Shown one piece after another: positions 32,654 to 39,267 of a DNA stretch of 39,761 bases; the stretch's first letter is position 1; each line of letters opens with the position of its first letter. The stretch spans positions 1 to 39,761 of the forward strand of contig JAOPVI010000130.1 of assembly GCA_025966225.1 (NCBI GenBank), read 5' to 3'. The DNA comes from Mycobacterium sp. (lineage in GTDB: Bacteria > Actinomycetota > Actinomycetes > Mycobacteriales > Mycobacteriaceae). Under the pieces are notes generated by a model, which searched no databases, was not told where the DNA came from, and worked only from the letters and a program-made list of their open reading frames with translations. Made by a program: the position numbers and the translations under genes.

Positions 32654-32705
32654 GCCCCCGAACGTGTTCATCCTGGCATGCGCAACCCCCGAACCGGGCG
32701 TGCGG

Positions 32706-32711
32706 CACAAT
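32706..32711 (+). promoter_or_regulatory. Possible -10 (CACAAT) of phosphatase-entC operon
   Basis: CACAAT ends seven bases before the GTG at 32719, keeping the A-N3-T core of mycobacterial -10 elements. A leaderless start is possible. Confidence 0.3.
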
Positions 32712-32718
32712 CTCGGGT

Positions 32719-33330
32719 GTGAGTGTCGAACAGCATCGCCTTCTGTTGCTGCGGCACGGCGAGACGGAGTGGTCGAAGAGTGGCAAGCACACCGGCCGCA
32801 CCGACCTCGAACTCACCGTCGAGGGCCGTGAGCAGGCCAAGTCGGCCACCAAGGCGCTGGCCGACCTTGCGCTACGCCGCCCGTTCGTGGTCAGCAGCCC
32901 CCGCCACCGGGCGTTGAACACCGCCGAACTAGCAGGCCTTGGTGTCGACGAGGTGTCGCCAGTGCTGGCGGAGTGGGACTACGGCGACTACGAGGGCCTC
33001 ACCACGCCCGAGATCCGCAAGACGGTGGTCGATTGGACGGTGTGGGCCTACGGGTGCCCGAACGGCGAGAGCGTCGACGCCGTCAGCCTGCGGGCAGACC
33101 GCGCAGTCGCGCTGGCACTGGCACACATGGATTCGCGCGACGTGGTCTTCGTCGGCCACGGCCATTTCTCCCGGGCGGTGATGACGCGCTGGATCGAGCA
33201 GCCGCTGTCCGAGGGCATTCGGATGTCGATGGCTGCGGCATCGATCGCAGTGTGCGGATTCGAGCACGGTGTCCGTCAGCTCAGCGCGCTCGGCCTCACC
33301 GGCCACGGCAACCCCTGCCTGCCGACGTGA
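32719..33330 (+). CDS. gpm2: Histidine-phosphatase superfamily acid phosphatase (203 aa; Gpm2/Rv3214-like)
   Basis: The protein opens with LLLLRHGETEWSKSGKHTGR, the RHG signature whose His is phosphorylated. VSSPRHRAL supplies an Arg, EWDYGDYEG the proton donor Glu region, and VVFVGHGHFSRAV the second catalytic His. M. tuberculosis Rv3214 was annotated as a phosphoglycerate mutase (gpm2) but acts as an acid phosphatase; the short length agrees with a phosphatase. The start is GTG. Its stop overlaps the entC start as GTGA, so it may be translationally coupled to menaquinone or siderophore precursor synthesis, though no substrate is known. Confidence 0.92.
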   Translation: MSVEQHRLLLLRHGETEWSKSGKHTGRTDLELTVEGREQAKSATKALADLALRRPFVVSSPRHRALNTAELAGLGVDEVSPVLAEWDYGDYEGLTTPEIRKTVVDWTVWAYGCPNGESVDAVSLRADRAVALALAHMDSRDVVFVGHGHFSRAVMTRWIEQPLSEGIRMSMAAASIAVCGFEHGVRQLSALGLTGHGNPCLPT

Positions 33331-34478
33331 CGGAACCCAGCTCCCGGGTCGCTCCGCTCTCCCCCGCAAGCGGGGGGACCCCCAGCACCGGAGACCTCTC
33401 CTTCCTGCTGGCCGGTCGCGACGGCGTCGTCATGGCCGAGGGGGTGCTTGCGGCGTATCCCCGATTGGCGGATGCTCAGGCCGCACTCGCCGCCGGGACC
33501 GCGCCGATCATCGTGGGCGCCTTGCCGTTTGACGTCTCCGGTCCGACCGCGCTGATGCAGCCGGCGGCCGTGACCTTCACCGACGCGCTGCCCGACTGGC
33601 CGTTGCGCGCCCTACCCACCGTGAGGATCGACGGGATGCTGCCCCAGCCCGACGAGCACCGGGCCCGCATCGCCACCGCGCTTGCGGCCCTCAACGATCC
33701 GCACAGTGGACTGCACAAGGTGGTGCTGGCCCGCGCGCTGCACCTGGTCGCCGACGGCGCACTCGACGATGCGACGGTCATCCGCCGACTCGCCAAGGAT
33801 GCAAGCGCCAGAACGTATTTCGTCGATCTCAGCCCGGCGGGCGGCGAACACGCCGGCACCGCACTCGTCGGCGCCAGTCCGGAACTTCTCATCGAGCGCC
33901 GCGCCGAACTCGTCACCTGCCGCCCGTTCGCCGGTTCGGCGCCGAGGTCCCCCGATCCTGCGGTCGATCGGGCGAACGGGACGGCCTTGGTGGAATCCGC
34001 GAAGAACCGGCACGAACACCAACTCGTCGTCGACGAGGTGCGCAAGGCGCTCGAGCCGCTGTGCGTCGACCTGCAGATCGCACCAGAACCCGAACTGAGC
34101 AGCACGTCGACGGTCTGGCACCTCAGCACGCCAGTTTCCGGGCGCGTTCGCGAATCATCCACCACCGCACTGGATCTCGCGGTGGCACTGCACCCCACTC
34201 CCGCCGTTGGTGGCGTGCCACGCGGCCCCGCCACCGAGCTCATCAACTCGCTTGAGGGGGACCGTGGCTTCTACGCAGGAGCGGTCGGCTGGTGCGATGC
34301 AGCGGGCGACGGCACGTGGGTGGTGTCGATCCGGTGCGCCGTGCTGTCCGCGGACCGGCGCAGCGCCATCGCGCGTTCGGGCGGCGGTATCGTCGCCGAA
34401 TCCGATCCCGACGACGAAGTCGCCGAGACCACGATGAAATTCAGAACCATCCTGTCTGCGTTGGGAGTCGACCAGTGA
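33327..34478 (+). CDS. entC: Isochorismate synthase EntC/MenF type (383 aa)
   Basis: This is a chorismate-binding enzyme that converts chorismate to isochorismate. LHKVVLARAL carries the general-base Lys, ASPELLIERR and CRPFAGSAPR are conserved, VESAKNRHEHQLVVDEV holds the metal-binding Glu, and ALHPTPAVGGVPR and GFYAGAVGW are the family's C-terminal motifs. GGGIVAESDPDDE closes the active site. The GTG at 33327 overlaps the phosphatase stop. Residues about 6-18 (SSRVAPLSPASGGTPS region) are encoded by a dispersed repeat with a GC-rich hairpin, so this stretch is probably non-functional linker. The product feeds menaquinone or salicylate/mycobactin synthesis. Its stop overlaps the next gene as GTGA. 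Confidence 0.93.
   Translation: MTEPSSRVAPLSPASGGTPSTGDLSFLLAGRDGVVMAEGVLAAYPRLADAQAALAAGTAPIIVGALPFDVSGPTALMQPAAVTFTDALPDWPLRALPTVRIDGMLPQPDEHRARIATALAALNDPHSGLHKVVLARALHLVADGALDDATVIRRLAKDASARTYFVDLSPAGGEHAGTALVGASPELLIERRAELVTCRPFAGSAPRSPDPAVDRANGTALVESAKNRHEHQLVVDEVRKALEPLCVDLQIAPEPELSSTSTVWHLSTPVSGRVRESSTTALDLAVALHPTPAVGGVPRGPATELINSLEGDRGFYAGAVGWCDAAGDGTWVVSIRCAVLSADRRSAIARSGGGIVAESDPDDEVAETTMKFRTILSALGVDQ
33348..33378 (+). repeat. Copy 4 of GTCGCTCCGCTC element with hairpin, inside entC
   Basis: The 12-mer (33348-33359) is followed by TCCCCCGC-AA-GCGGGGGG, a 7-8-bp GC hairpin (33360-33377), then ACCCCC. It lies in frame in the first 20 codons of entC. It is the most complete copy of the element in the window. 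Confidence 0.75.
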
Positions 34479-34987
34479 CCGTCAAGATCCGCATGGCCCA
34501 ACCGGGCGACGAAGCCGAATTGACCGCCATGGTGCGTGAACTCGCCGAGTTCGAGCACGCCGCCGACCAGTGCACGCTCACCCCGGAGCTGTTGACCACG
34601 GCGCTGTTCGGAGATTCACCCACGGTGTGGGCGCACTTGGCGGAGGTGGATGGCAAGGCCGCCGGCTGCGCGCTGTGGTACCGCACCTTCTCCTCGTGGG
34701 ATGGCGTCGCGGGCCTGTACCTGGAGGATCTGTTCGTGCGGCCGGAGTTTCGCCGTCACGGATTGGCCCGCCGCCTGCTGGCCACCCTCGCGGGCGAGTG
34801 CTCCGCCGCCGGCTATACGCGCCTCGAATGGGCGGTGCTCGACTGGAACGTCAACGCGATCGCCCTTTACGACTCCGTCGGCGGCCACCCCCAGAGCGAA
34901 TGGATCACCTACCGGGTGTCGGGCTCCGAGTTGTCGGCACTCGCCGCAGGATCCGATGGGCCCGCTCCTGCGTCGCCGGACGTCTGA
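34475..34987 (+). CDS. GNAT-family N-acetyltransferase (170 aa; Rv3216-like)
   Basis: This is a GCN5-related acetyltransferase. The acetyl-CoA pyrophosphate loop is RRHGLARRLL (about residue 90-100), preceded by the strand GLYLEDLFVRPEF, with WAVLDWNVNAIALYDSVGG as the C-terminal motif B. The pattern resembles diamine or spermidine acetyltransferases (SAT-like). The substrate is unknown. The GTG at 34475 overlaps the entC stop as GTGA, so it is the third gene of the gpm2-entC operon. Its last 79 bases overlap the 3' end of the convergent membrane-protein gene. Confidence 0.88.
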   Translation: MTVKIRMAQPGDEAELTAMVRELAEFEHAADQCTLTPELLTTALFGDSPTVWAHLAEVDGKAAGCALWYRTFSSWDGVAGLYLEDLFVRPEFRRHGLARRLLATLAGECSAAGYTRLEWAVLDWNVNAIALYDSVGGHPQSEWITYRVSGSELSALAAGSDGPAPASPDV

Positions 34988-35364
34988 GCGGCCCACTGCA
35001 GCGTCGACGGGCTGAACAGCAGGACCAGCACGGCCACCGCCACGACGGCGACCGGAACCCCGTATCCCCACTGTTGCGACCCGACTGCCATGTACCAGGC
35101 GACGGGTAACAGCAACAGCTGCGCGAACACCGCCAACCCACGGCCCCAGCGTCGGCCGGTCCATAGTGCCCACCCCGCGGCGAGCACTGCGGCGCCCATG
35201 ATCGCAAACCAGGCGGCCGTTCCGAAACCGCTGAGCCATGGCGGATCTTCGGTACCGGCCAGGTGCCGAACCACCAGCACGACGGCGACGAGCACGGCCG
35301 CCGCCCCCTGCAGTGCCACGACGACGCCCGCCTGACGCACGGTCGCCGGTGATGGAACGATCAC
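34909..35364 (-). CDS. Small four-helix membrane protein (151 aa; Rv3217c-like)
   Basis: About four hydrophobic segments are seen: AGVVVALQGAAAVLVAVVLV, AAWFAIMGAAVLAAGWALW, GLAVFAQLLLLPVAWYMAV and VPVAVVAVAVLVLLF. The C-terminal tail is polar and disordered. Function is unknown. The GTG at 35364 is chosen because TACGCT (35372-35377, minus) is a TANNNT -10 at leaderless distance; an ATG at 35409 would add 15 residues and nearly abut the divergent kinase gene. The C-terminal tail overlaps the acetyltransferase gene. Confidence 0.82.
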   Translation of the reverse strand: MIVPSPATVRQAGVVVALQGAAAVLVAVVLVVRHLAGTEDPPWLSGFGTAAWFAIMGAAVLAAGWALWTGRRWGRGLAVFAQLLLLPVAWYMAVGSQQWGYGVPVAVVAVAVLVLLFSPSTLQWAAQTSGDAGAGPSDPAASADNSEPDTR

Positions 35365-35371
35365 GACGGCC

Positions 35372-35377
35372 AGCGTA
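35372..35377 (-). promoter_or_regulatory. -10 element TACGCT of membrane-protein gene
   Basis: On the minus strand TACGCT ends seven bases before the GTG at 35364, consistent with a leaderless mRNA. Confidence 0.4.
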
Positions 35378-35400
35378 GAGGTTCGGCCCGGCCGCTTGGC

Positions 35401-35406
35401 TAGGCT
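35401..35406 (+). promoter_or_regulatory. -10 element TAGGCT of diacylglycerol-kinase-like gene
   Basis: TAGGCT (TANNNT) ends eight bases before the GTG at 35415, so transcription would start at or just before the start codon. Confidence 0.4.
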
Positions 35407-35414
35407 CATGTCCC

Positions 35415-36383
35415 GTGCGAGCCGTACTGATCGTCAATCCCAATGCGACGTCGACGACTCCGGCGGGTCGCGACCTGCTCGCGCACGCCCTGGAGAGCAG
35501 GGTCGAGTTGAACGTGGTGCACACCGACCACCGCGGCCACGCGATCGAGATCGGCCGGGACGCCAAGCGTGACGGCATCGACGTGGTGATCGTGCACGGC
35601 GGAGACGGGACGGTCAACGAGGTGGCCAACGGCATCCTCGGCGAGTGCGGCGCCGGCCTTCCGGCCGGACCGGCACCGGCCGTCGGCGTGGTGCCAGGTG
35701 GGTCGGCGAACGTCTTCGCGCGCGCGCTCGGCATCAGTCCCGACCCCACTGAGGCGACCAACCAACTCATCGACCTGCTGACCGCCTACCGCAGTGGCAC
35801 CCCGTGGCGACGCATTGGCCTGATGGACTGCGGCGAGCGGTGGGGCGTGTTCACCGCCGGAATGGGCGTCGACGGCGCCGTGGTGGCTGCCGTGGAGGCC
35901 CAACGGGAGAAGGGCCGCGAGGTGACGGCGGCGCGCTACATCAGGGTCGCCATCCGCGAGATGCTGGCCAGCGCCCGAAGGGAACCGTCGCTGACGTTGC
36001 ACCTGCCGGACCGGGACCCGATCTCCGGCGTGCACTTCGCCTTCGTCTCGAACTCGAGCCCATGGACCTATGCGAACGCCAGGCCGGTGTGGACGAACCC
36101 CACGACGACGTTCGAGACGGGGTTGGGGTTGTTCGCCACCACGAGTATGAACGTGTGGGCGAACCTGTTGCTGGTGCGACGGATGAATTCTCGCAAACCG
36201 AAGATCGAAGCGCGCCACCTCGTACGCGACGACGATCTGCGCTGGCTGCGTGTGAGCAGTGACAGCCCTGTGGCCTGCCAGATCGACGGAGATTACGTCG
36301 GATTGCGCGAAACCATGACGTTCACGTCGGTACCGGATGCGCTCGGCGTGGTTGCGCCCCCCGCAAAGCCGCTTGACCTGTGA
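35415..36383 (+). CDS. Diacylglycerol/sphingosine-kinase-like lipid kinase (322 aa; Rv3218-like)
   Basis: This is a DAGK-catalytic-domain protein. The nucleotide-binding loop GGDGTVNEVANG lies near residue 68, followed by GVVPGGSANVFARALG, both family hallmarks. The C-terminal half is the beta-sandwich lipid-binding domain (GVDGAVVAAVEAQREKGRE, FAFVSNSSPWTY) and it ends with CQIDGDYVG, the conserved substrate-side Asp motif. It probably phosphorylates diacylglycerol or a related lipid at the membrane. Start GTG at 35415 with a TAGGCT -10 just upstream. It is followed by the 249-base whiB1 control region. Confidence 0.92.
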   Translation: MRAVLIVNPNATSTTPAGRDLLAHALESRVELNVVHTDHRGHAIEIGRDAKRDGIDVVIVHGGDGTVNEVANGILGECGAGLPAGPAPAVGVVPGGSANVFARALGISPDPTEATNQLIDLLTAYRSGTPWRRIGLMDCGERWGVFTAGMGVDGAVVAAVEAQREKGREVTAARYIRVAIREMLASARREPSLTLHLPDRDPISGVHFAFVSNSSPWTYANARPVWTNPTTTFETGLGLFATTSMNVWANLLLVRRMNSRKPKIEARHLVRDDDLRWLRVSSDSPVACQIDGDYVGLRETMTFTSVPDALGVVAPPAKPLDL

Positions 36384-36477
36384 TTCGGCTATCACTCTGC
36401 CAGATTTAGGGCGTAAGTGGTCTCAGTGTAGTACAAACGGTTGAGGGTGCTGCCAACGTGGTACCAGCTAGAGACGA

Positions 36478-36493
36478 AGTGAGATTGCACACG
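36478..36493 (+). promoter_or_regulatory. CRP (Rv3676-type) binding site upstream of whiB1
   Basis: AGTGAGATTGCACACG matches the mycobacterial CRP pattern GTGNNANNNNNCAC exactly. It is about 155 bases before the whiB1 ATG. M. tuberculosis whiB1 is activated by CRP-cAMP through a site of very similar sequence, from recall. Confidence 0.7.
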
Positions 36494-36580
36494 TGTTAAC
36501 GCGCCGCTATTGACATCTGTTCAGCCTGTGGAAGCCTTAGATGCAACAGTGCAGAAACATTTCGTGTGCACGCGTTAACA
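36494..36580 (+). promoter_or_regulatory. whiB1 promoter region flanked by 10-bp inverted repeat
   Basis: TGTTAACGCG (36494-36503) and its exact complement CGCGTTAACA (36571-36580) flank the likely promoter. Inside are TTGACA (36510-36515) and TTAGAT (36537-36542). Their 21-base spacing is longer than ideal, so the pair is tentative. The arms could be operator sites, perhaps for WhiB1 itself or a second CRP-like factor. Confidence 0.45.
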
Positions 36581-36632
36581 GCCGAAGAAAAGCTCGTGCG
36601 CCTTGCTGCGCACATAGTGAGGAGTAGGGACA

Positions 36633-36887
36633 ATGGATTGGCGGCACAAGGCGGTCTGTCGTGACGAAGATCCGGAACTGTTCTTCCCGGTAGGGAACAG
36701 CGGACCGGCACTTGCGCAGATTGCTGACGCAAGACTGGTCTGCAACCGCTGCCCGGTCACCACCGAGTGCCTGACCTGGGCATTGGACTCCGGCCAGGAC
36801 GCCGGCGTCTGGGGCGGCATGAGCGAAGACGAGCGCCGTGCACTCAAGCGACGCAATGCGCGCACGAAGGCACGCACCGGCGTCTAG
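36633..36887 (+). CDS. whiB1: WhiB1 Fe-S transcriptional regulator (84 aa)
   Basis: This WhiB-family protein has four Cys ligands (AVCRDED near residue 9, then VCNRCPVTTEC near 37-46), the GVWGG turn at about 58 and a basic C-terminal tail (ALKRRNARTKAR). It binds a 4Fe-4S cluster that reacts with nitric oxide and it interacts with the primary sigma factor; it is essential in M. tuberculosis. The ATG at 36633 has GAGGAG 8-13 bases upstream. The upstream region contains a CRP site and an inverted repeat, and a hairpin follows the gene, so it is a single-gene unit. Confidence 0.97.
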   Translation: MDWRHKAVCRDEDPELFFPVGNSGPALAQIADARLVCNRCPVTTECLTWALDSGQDAGVWGGMSEDERRALKRRNARTKARTGV

Positions 36888-36909
36888 CCCGCAGACAATT
36901 CGCAGATTG

Positions 36910-36935
36910 ACGGCCTCGGAGAACTCCGGGGCCGT
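36910..36935. terminator. Hairpin between convergent whiB1 and pdtaS
   Basis: ACGGCC-T-CGGAG pairs with CTCCG-G-GGCCGT across AA, a 12-bp stem if the single T-G position counts as wobble. It lies 22 bases after whiB1 and 46 before the pdtaS stop. It lacks a U tract, as is common in mycobacteria. Confidence 0.6.
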
Positions 36936-36981
36936 AGGTCTGTGCCCAATCGAGGAGTTGACGCAGCCGTTACTGCTGGGG

Positions 36982-38481
36982 CTATTGGGGAAGCCGCGTC
37001 TTGCGGCCCAGCGGAACGCGCAAGACGACGTCCGTGCCCCCGGTTGCCACGTCGTGCATACCCAGCGAGCCGTCCAATTCGGCCGCCACCAGGGTGCGCA
37101 CGATCTGCAGGCCGAGCCGGTCGGACTTTTCCAGGCTGAAGCCCTCGGGTAGCCCACGGCCGTCGTCGTGCACCTCGACGTCGAGCCAGCGCGCCGACCG
37201 CTCGGCCCTGATGGATACGTGGCCCTGGTCGGTGGCCGGGTCGTAGGCGTGCTCGAGGGCGTTTTGAACCAACTCGGTGATGACCATGATCAGCGCGGTC
37301 GCGCGGTCGGCGTCGAGTACGCCGAGGTCACCCATCCGGACGATCCTGATCGGGGCGTCCACCGATGCCACGTCATTCATGATCGGCAGGATCCGGTCCA
37401 CCACCTGGTCGAGGTTGACCTCTTCGTCGACCGACATCGACAACGCGTCGTGGACGAGGGCGATCGACGACACCCGGCGCACCGACTCGTTCAGCGCCTC
37501 CCGGCCTTCGGCATTGTTGGTACGACGGGCCTGTAGCCGCAGCAGGGCCGCCACCGTCTGCAGATTGTTCTTCACCCGGTGGTGAATCTCCCGGATGGTG
37601 GCGTCCTTCGACAACAGCGCCCGATCGCGGCGCTTGACCTCGGTCACGTCGCGGATCAGCACCCCCGCGCCCGCCGCACTGCCGTGCACAACCAGCGGCA
37701 GCGTCCGAAGCAACACGGCCGCGCCGCCCGCATCGACCTCCATCCGCATGCTCGAGCCTCCGGCCAAGGAGTCCCTGACGTGGTTGGCGAGTTCCTGCGC
37801 CTCGAATGGATCCGAGATCAACGGCCGCGTGATGGCGACCAGGTCGTGGCCCTCCAGTTCGGCGGCCAGCCCCATGCGGTGATAGGCGGAGATCGCGTTG
37901 GGACTGGCGAAGACGACCGAACCGTCGACGGCCAGGCGAATGAATCCATCGCCCACCCGAGGGCTCGACCGCGACATCGCCAAATCACCCACGTTGGGAA
38001 AGGTGCCCTCGGACAGCATGTGCAGCAGGTTGCGCGCGCAGTCCAGGTACGCGCGTTCCAGCGGACTGGCCTTGCGCCGGTCCGCCAACGCCGTCTGATG
38101 CGTGAGCACCGCCACCACCTGGCTGCCGTGCCGCACCGGCACGGCCTCGACGTTGAGCCAGCTACCGTCGCGCGAATCTCCTTGTCCGACATCGCTTTCC
38201 CGGCCAATGTGGCCGGAAGTGAACGCAGAGGTCACTACGGGCATGTCGTCGGCCGTGTTGAGAGTGCCGACGGCATCCGCCAGCAGCACGGTGGGCGCGG
38301 TATTCGGCCGCACCTGCGCGACACACACGAGTTCGCCGTCGTCGCGGCGCACCCACATCAGATAGTCGGCGAAGGACAGGTCGGCGAGCAGTTGCCACTC
38401 CCCCACCACGGCATGGAGGTGGTCGACGGCGGTGCCAGGAAGCACGGTGTGTTCGGCGAGCAGGTCACCGAGAGTCGACAT
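36982..38481 (-). CDS. pdtaS: Sensor histidine kinase PdtaS (499 aa)
   Basis: This is a soluble HWE/HisKA_2-type kinase. The N-terminal part (about residues 1-150) is GAF-like, a PAS-like domain follows (about 180-285), and the phosphoacceptor helix is REIHHRVKNNLQTVAALL (His near residue 303). The HATPase domain shows VITELVQNALEHAY (N box) and VHDDGRGLPEG (G1). There are no membrane helices. PdtaS phosphorylates the RNA-binding antiterminator PdtaR, which is encoded elsewhere, and responds to copper and nitric oxide in M. tuberculosis. The start codon at 38481 is ATG. Length matches the family. Confidence 0.95.
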   Translation of the reverse strand: MSTLGDLLAEHTVLPGTAVDHLHAVVGEWQLLADLSFADYLMWVRRDDGELVCVAQVRPNTAPTVLLADAVGTLNTADDMPVVTSAFTSGHIGRESDVGQGDSRDGSWLNVEAVPVRHGSQVVAVLTHQTALADRRKASPLERAYLDCARNLLHMLSEGTFPNVGDLAMSRSSPRVGDGFIRLAVDGSVVFASPNAISAYHRMGLAAELEGHDLVAITRPLISDPFEAQELANHVRDSLAGGSSMRMEVDAGGAAVLLRTLPLVVHGSAAGAGVLIRDVTEVKRRDRALLSKDATIREIHHRVKNNLQTVAALLRLQARRTNNAEGREALNESVRRVSSIALVHDALSMSVDEEVNLDQVVDRILPIMNDVASVDAPIRIVRMGDLGVLDADRATALIMVITELVQNALEHAYDPATDQGHVSIRAERSARWLDVEVHDDGRGLPEGFSLEKSDRLGLQIVRTLVAAELDGSLGMHDVATGGTDVVLRVPLGRKTRLPQ

Positions 38482-38515
38482 CGTTGCTCAGATTGGTAGG
38501 CGCCTGGCGAGCGGG

Positions 38516-38731
38516 CTAAGTGATGACGGCGATGAGATCGCCGGCCTGAATGACGTCGCCGACGGCGACGCTGACGGTGGTCACGGTGCCTGCGACCTCG
38601 GCGAGCACGGGAATCTCCATCTTCATCGACTCCAGCAGAACGACGGTGTCACCCTCGCCGATCTGGTCGCCCTCGCTGACCACGACCTCGAGCACACTGG
38701 CCACGATCTCGGCGCGAACGTCCTCGGGCAT
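38516..38731 (-). CDS. Biotinylated carrier protein, TB7.3 type (71 aa)
   Basis: This stand-alone biotinyl domain has the biotinylation motif ESMKMEIPV (Lys near residue 36) and the matching half-repeat GDVIQAGDLIAVI. Nothing else is present, so it is a carrier without a carboxylase partner in the window. M. tuberculosis Rv3221c (TB7.3) is the counterpart. The ATG at 38731 has GTGGAG 7-12 bases upstream; a longer frame to 38803 adds residues unlike the family. It is divergent from bL37 with a 142-base gap. Confidence 0.93.
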   Translation of the reverse strand: MPEDVRAEIVASVLEVVVSEGDQIGEGDTVVLLESMKMEIPVLAEVAGTVTTVSVAVGDVIQAGDLIAVIT

Positions 38732-38873
38732 ATTCACTCCACTCGTCACTAGGTACTCGCGGCCGACGGTCACCTGCCTGCCCGATACATCGAACCACAC
38801 CACTGCGTTGGTAATGCACCGCCGCGGCCATGAGACAATATGGACAAGCTACTGATCTACTGGAGGACTCATC

Positions 38874-38966
38874 ATGGCCAAGCGTGGCCGCAAGAAGCGT
38901 GACCGCAAGCACTCGAAGGCCAACCACGGCAAGCGCCCCAACTGCGGCTCAAAGGCAGTGAAGTAA
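38874..38966 (+). CDS. 50S ribosomal protein bL37 (30 aa)
   Basis: This very basic 30-residue ORF begins MAKRGRKKRDRKHSKANHGK and then continues RPNCGSKAVK. The first 23 residues match the small mycobacterial large-subunit protein bL37 as I recall it, which lies near the peptidyl-transferase centre. The recalled M. smegmatis form is 24 residues, so this one has an extension with a Cys. GGAGG at 38862-38866 is a good ribosome-binding site. Too short for most gene finders. It lies between the TB7.3-type gene and rshA, facing rshA. Confidence 0.9.
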   Translation: MAKRGRKKRDRKHSKANHGKRPNCGSKAVK

Positions 38967-38976
38967 GAGCCCTGCG

Positions 38977-39267
38977 CTAACCGCCGCGGATGATGGTGGT
39001 GCGGCTGATCTCGATGCGCAGCCGCGCCCTCAGCGCATCTGGCGCCTTCTCGCCGCACTTGGTGGCGATCAAGCGCTTTACCCGCTCCTCGACGCCGTAG
39101 TGGCGCAGGCAGGCCGGGCACTCCTCGAGGTGATGCTTCAGGATGTCCCGAGACTCGGCCGAGCATTCCCCGTCGAGCAAGGTCCATACCTCGGCGATGA
39201 CGGCGGCGCACTCGGGGTGCTCGGGATCTACTGGGCCCACCGGCGGGCGGAATTCGTCGTCGCTCAC
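38977..39267 (-). CDS. rshA: Anti-sigma factor RshA (96 aa)
   Basis: This is a zinc-associated anti-sigma (ZAS) protein: [14 protein letters not shown] supplies the HxxxCxxC motif near residues 45-54, with further Cys upstream (ECAAV, ECSAE) and one downstream. RshA holds SigH inactive until its thiols are oxidised. The start is GTG at 39267, overlapping the sigH stop as GTGA, which keeps the two proteins in balance. Confidence 0.95.
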   Translation of the reverse strand: MSDDEFRPPVGPVDPEHPECAAVIAEVWTLLDGECSAESRDILKHHLEECPACLRHYGVEERVKRLIATKCGEKAPDALRARLRIEISRTTIIRGG

